Assembly: GCF_938041645.1 (NCBI RefSeq)
Contig: NZ_CALIST010000059.1
Location: 1 to 51,013 of the forward strand
Source: an uncultured Campylobacter sp.
Lineage (GTDB): Bacteria; Campylobacterota; Campylobacteria; Campylobacterales; Campylobacteraceae
Length of the DNA stretch: 51,013 nucleotides
Direction of reading: 5' to 3'
Of this stretch, positions 50,186 to 51,013 are shown in pieces. The stretch's first letter is position 1. Each line of letters begins with the position of its first letter. Made by a program: the position numbers and the translations under genes. A model generated the notes under the pieces. The model saw only the letters and a list, made by a program, of their open reading frames with translations. It made no database searches and was not told the DNA's origin.

Positions 50186-50929
50186 TTATTCCGTAATGTC
50201 TTTGCCAAAATATTTAAGTGAAATTTCTTTTAGCACGCCTTTTTGCTTTAGCGATTTTAGCGCGGAATTTATCTGCGCCGTCAGCTCGTCGTCCTTTTTA
50301 AGCAGCACGGCGGAATAGATCGGCTCATTGCCTTGAGCTGCGATCTTTAGCGGGGCGTTCGGGCGCTGCTTCATATAGTCAAAAAATGTGATGTTATCGT
50401 TGATCGTAGCGTCTGCACGACGAGCTATGATGAGCTCCACGCCCTTGCTAAATCCATCTGCTGTAACGATCTCGGCGCCATAGCTGCGTGCCATGTCAGC
50501 CCAGTTACTGGTAGCGGAGTGGACGCTTTTTTTGCCTTTAAGATCCGCAAAACTCTTAATCTCCTCGTTATCAGCTCGCACTACTAGCGCAGCATAAGCC
50601 ACGGTATAAGGCTCGCTGAAATTATATTTTTTCTTGCGCTCCTGCGTGATGCTTACTTGATTCATCGCTATGTCTGCTTTGCCTGCGTCAAATGCCGCGA
50701 GCATCGCATCCCACGGCGCGGTTAAAAATTCCGCCTTTAGCCCTAGCTCTTTTGCTAGTGCGCGAGCGATATCGACATCAAAGCCGGTAAGATTATTTTT
50801 CTCGTCATAGAAAGAATACGGCGAGTAAGTCCCCTCTGTGGCTATTACGAGCGTGCCCTCTTTAAGCGTCTTAGCGCTTATGGTAGCGGTGATCAGCGCT
50901 GTTGCGAGCAGGGCTTTAAATATTTTCAT
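50186..50929 (-). CDS. Periplasmic amino-acid-binding protein (cystine-type), paralogue 2
   Basis: The product has 247 residues: a signal peptide (MKIFKALLATALITATISA) and a family-3 solute-binding domain closely similar along its length to the neighbour at 49343-50092. Shared stretches include ATEGT, EFLTAPWDAMLAAFDAGKAD, NQVSIT and KEISLKYFGKD. Differences cluster in the substrate cleft region (SFYDEKNNLTGF, VHSATSNWADMARSYGAE). It lies 93 bases upstream of copy 1 with no terminator evident, so both feed the same permease. The duplication probably widens specificity or binding range. Confidence 0.94.
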   Translation of the reverse strand: MKIFKALLATALITATISAKTLKEGTLVIATEGTYSPYSFYDEKNNLTGFDVDIARALAKELGLKAEFLTAPWDAMLAAFDAGKADIAMNQVSITQERKKKYNFSEPYTVAYAALVVRADNEEIKSFADLKGKKSVHSATSNWADMARSYGAEIVTADGFSKGVELIIARRADATINDNITFFDYMKQRPNAPLKIAAQGNEPIYSAVLLKKDDELTAQINSALKSLKQKGVLKEISLKYFGKDITE

Positions 50930-50978
50930 TACATCTCCTTGAAATTTAGCTATCGCTCGCGCTGCGAGCAGATGCGCG

Positions 50979-50984
50979 ATTATA
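50979..50984 (-). promoter_or_regulatory. -10 box for the amino-acid ABC operon
   Basis: The minus strand reads CACGATATAATCGC, a TATAAT about 50 bases before the ATG at 50929, with AAGGAGA as ribosome binding site. The pattern GATATAAT matches the gatC and DUF853 promoters of this window. Confidence 0.6.
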
Positions 50985-51013
50985 TCGTGCGGAATATATA
51001 ATTTTTATTAAAA

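Overview
The window is a contiguous piece of an epsilonproteobacterial chromosome and almost certainly comes from the genus Campylobacter. The protein sequences point that way, and so does gene order: gatC-(pilT)-cvpA-fur-lysS-glyA-SPOR-aroE, ahpC/fdxA-ndk-DUF177-rpmF-plsX-fabH, and plsY-folB-cosR-(kinase)-fdxB-ppx follow blocks I remember from C. jejuni. Base composition is clearly richer in G+C than C. jejuni, which suggests an oral species such as C. gracilis, C. showae or C. rectus. The species call is inference. No prophage, insertion sequence, rRNA or CRISPR array was seen.

Layout. 1-3652: a YccF/pseudopilin-like hybrid membrane protein, a CAU-anticodon tRNA, and a dicarboxylate/amino-acid symporter next to an Asp/Glu racemase. 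3973-8121: an unusually long DnaE, followed by a 1.4-kb stretch with no convincing gene. 9529-12630 (minus strand): a tightly overlapping operon of YfgM-like protein, BamB-like lipoprotein, a small unknown, coaX and hisG. 12747-19924: a housekeeping run from gatC to aroE with a pilT gene inserted. 20243-23335: a cytochrome bd oxidase operon with DUF4492 in front and an unannotated 34-residue membrane peptide behind. 23426-28072 (minus): SbmA/BacA-type transporter, M16 peptidase and 2-Cys peroxiredoxin. The last is divergent from fdxA and the ndk-rpmF-plsX-fabH fatty-acid block (28253-31590). 32553-40614: a MetF-family protein, a DUF853 ATPase, plsY, folB, a CosR-type regulator with its own adjacent histidine kinase, fdxB and ppx/gppA. 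41349-43188 (minus): a three-gene module of DUF59, a histidine-bearing polytopic membrane protein and DUF2249. 43333-46149: polA. 46782-50929 (minus): two paralogous periplasmic amino-acid-binding proteins, permease, ATPase and a MetB/MetC-type lyase, probably a sulfur-amino-acid uptake and use unit.

How the parts fit. Most genes are core metabolism, replication, envelope lipid synthesis and low-oxygen or oxidative-stress physiology (bd oxidase, AhpC-type peroxiredoxin, Fur, CosR). The most unusual observations are: a tandem duplication of the OB-fold domain plus an Arg/Gly-rich linker in DnaE; a CosR-type regulator that keeps the phospho-acceptor aspartate and sits in an operon with a kinase; a probable nitrosative-stress or metal-cofactor module (DUF59 / heme-copper-oxidase-I-like / DUF2249); a candidate bd-oxidase small subunit; a 6 x 9-bp perfect tandem repeat upstream of the M16 peptidase; and a degenerate ~20-bp periodic repeat beyond the DUF59 gene. 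Intergenic DNA is dense in AAATTT/AAAATTTT words throughout.
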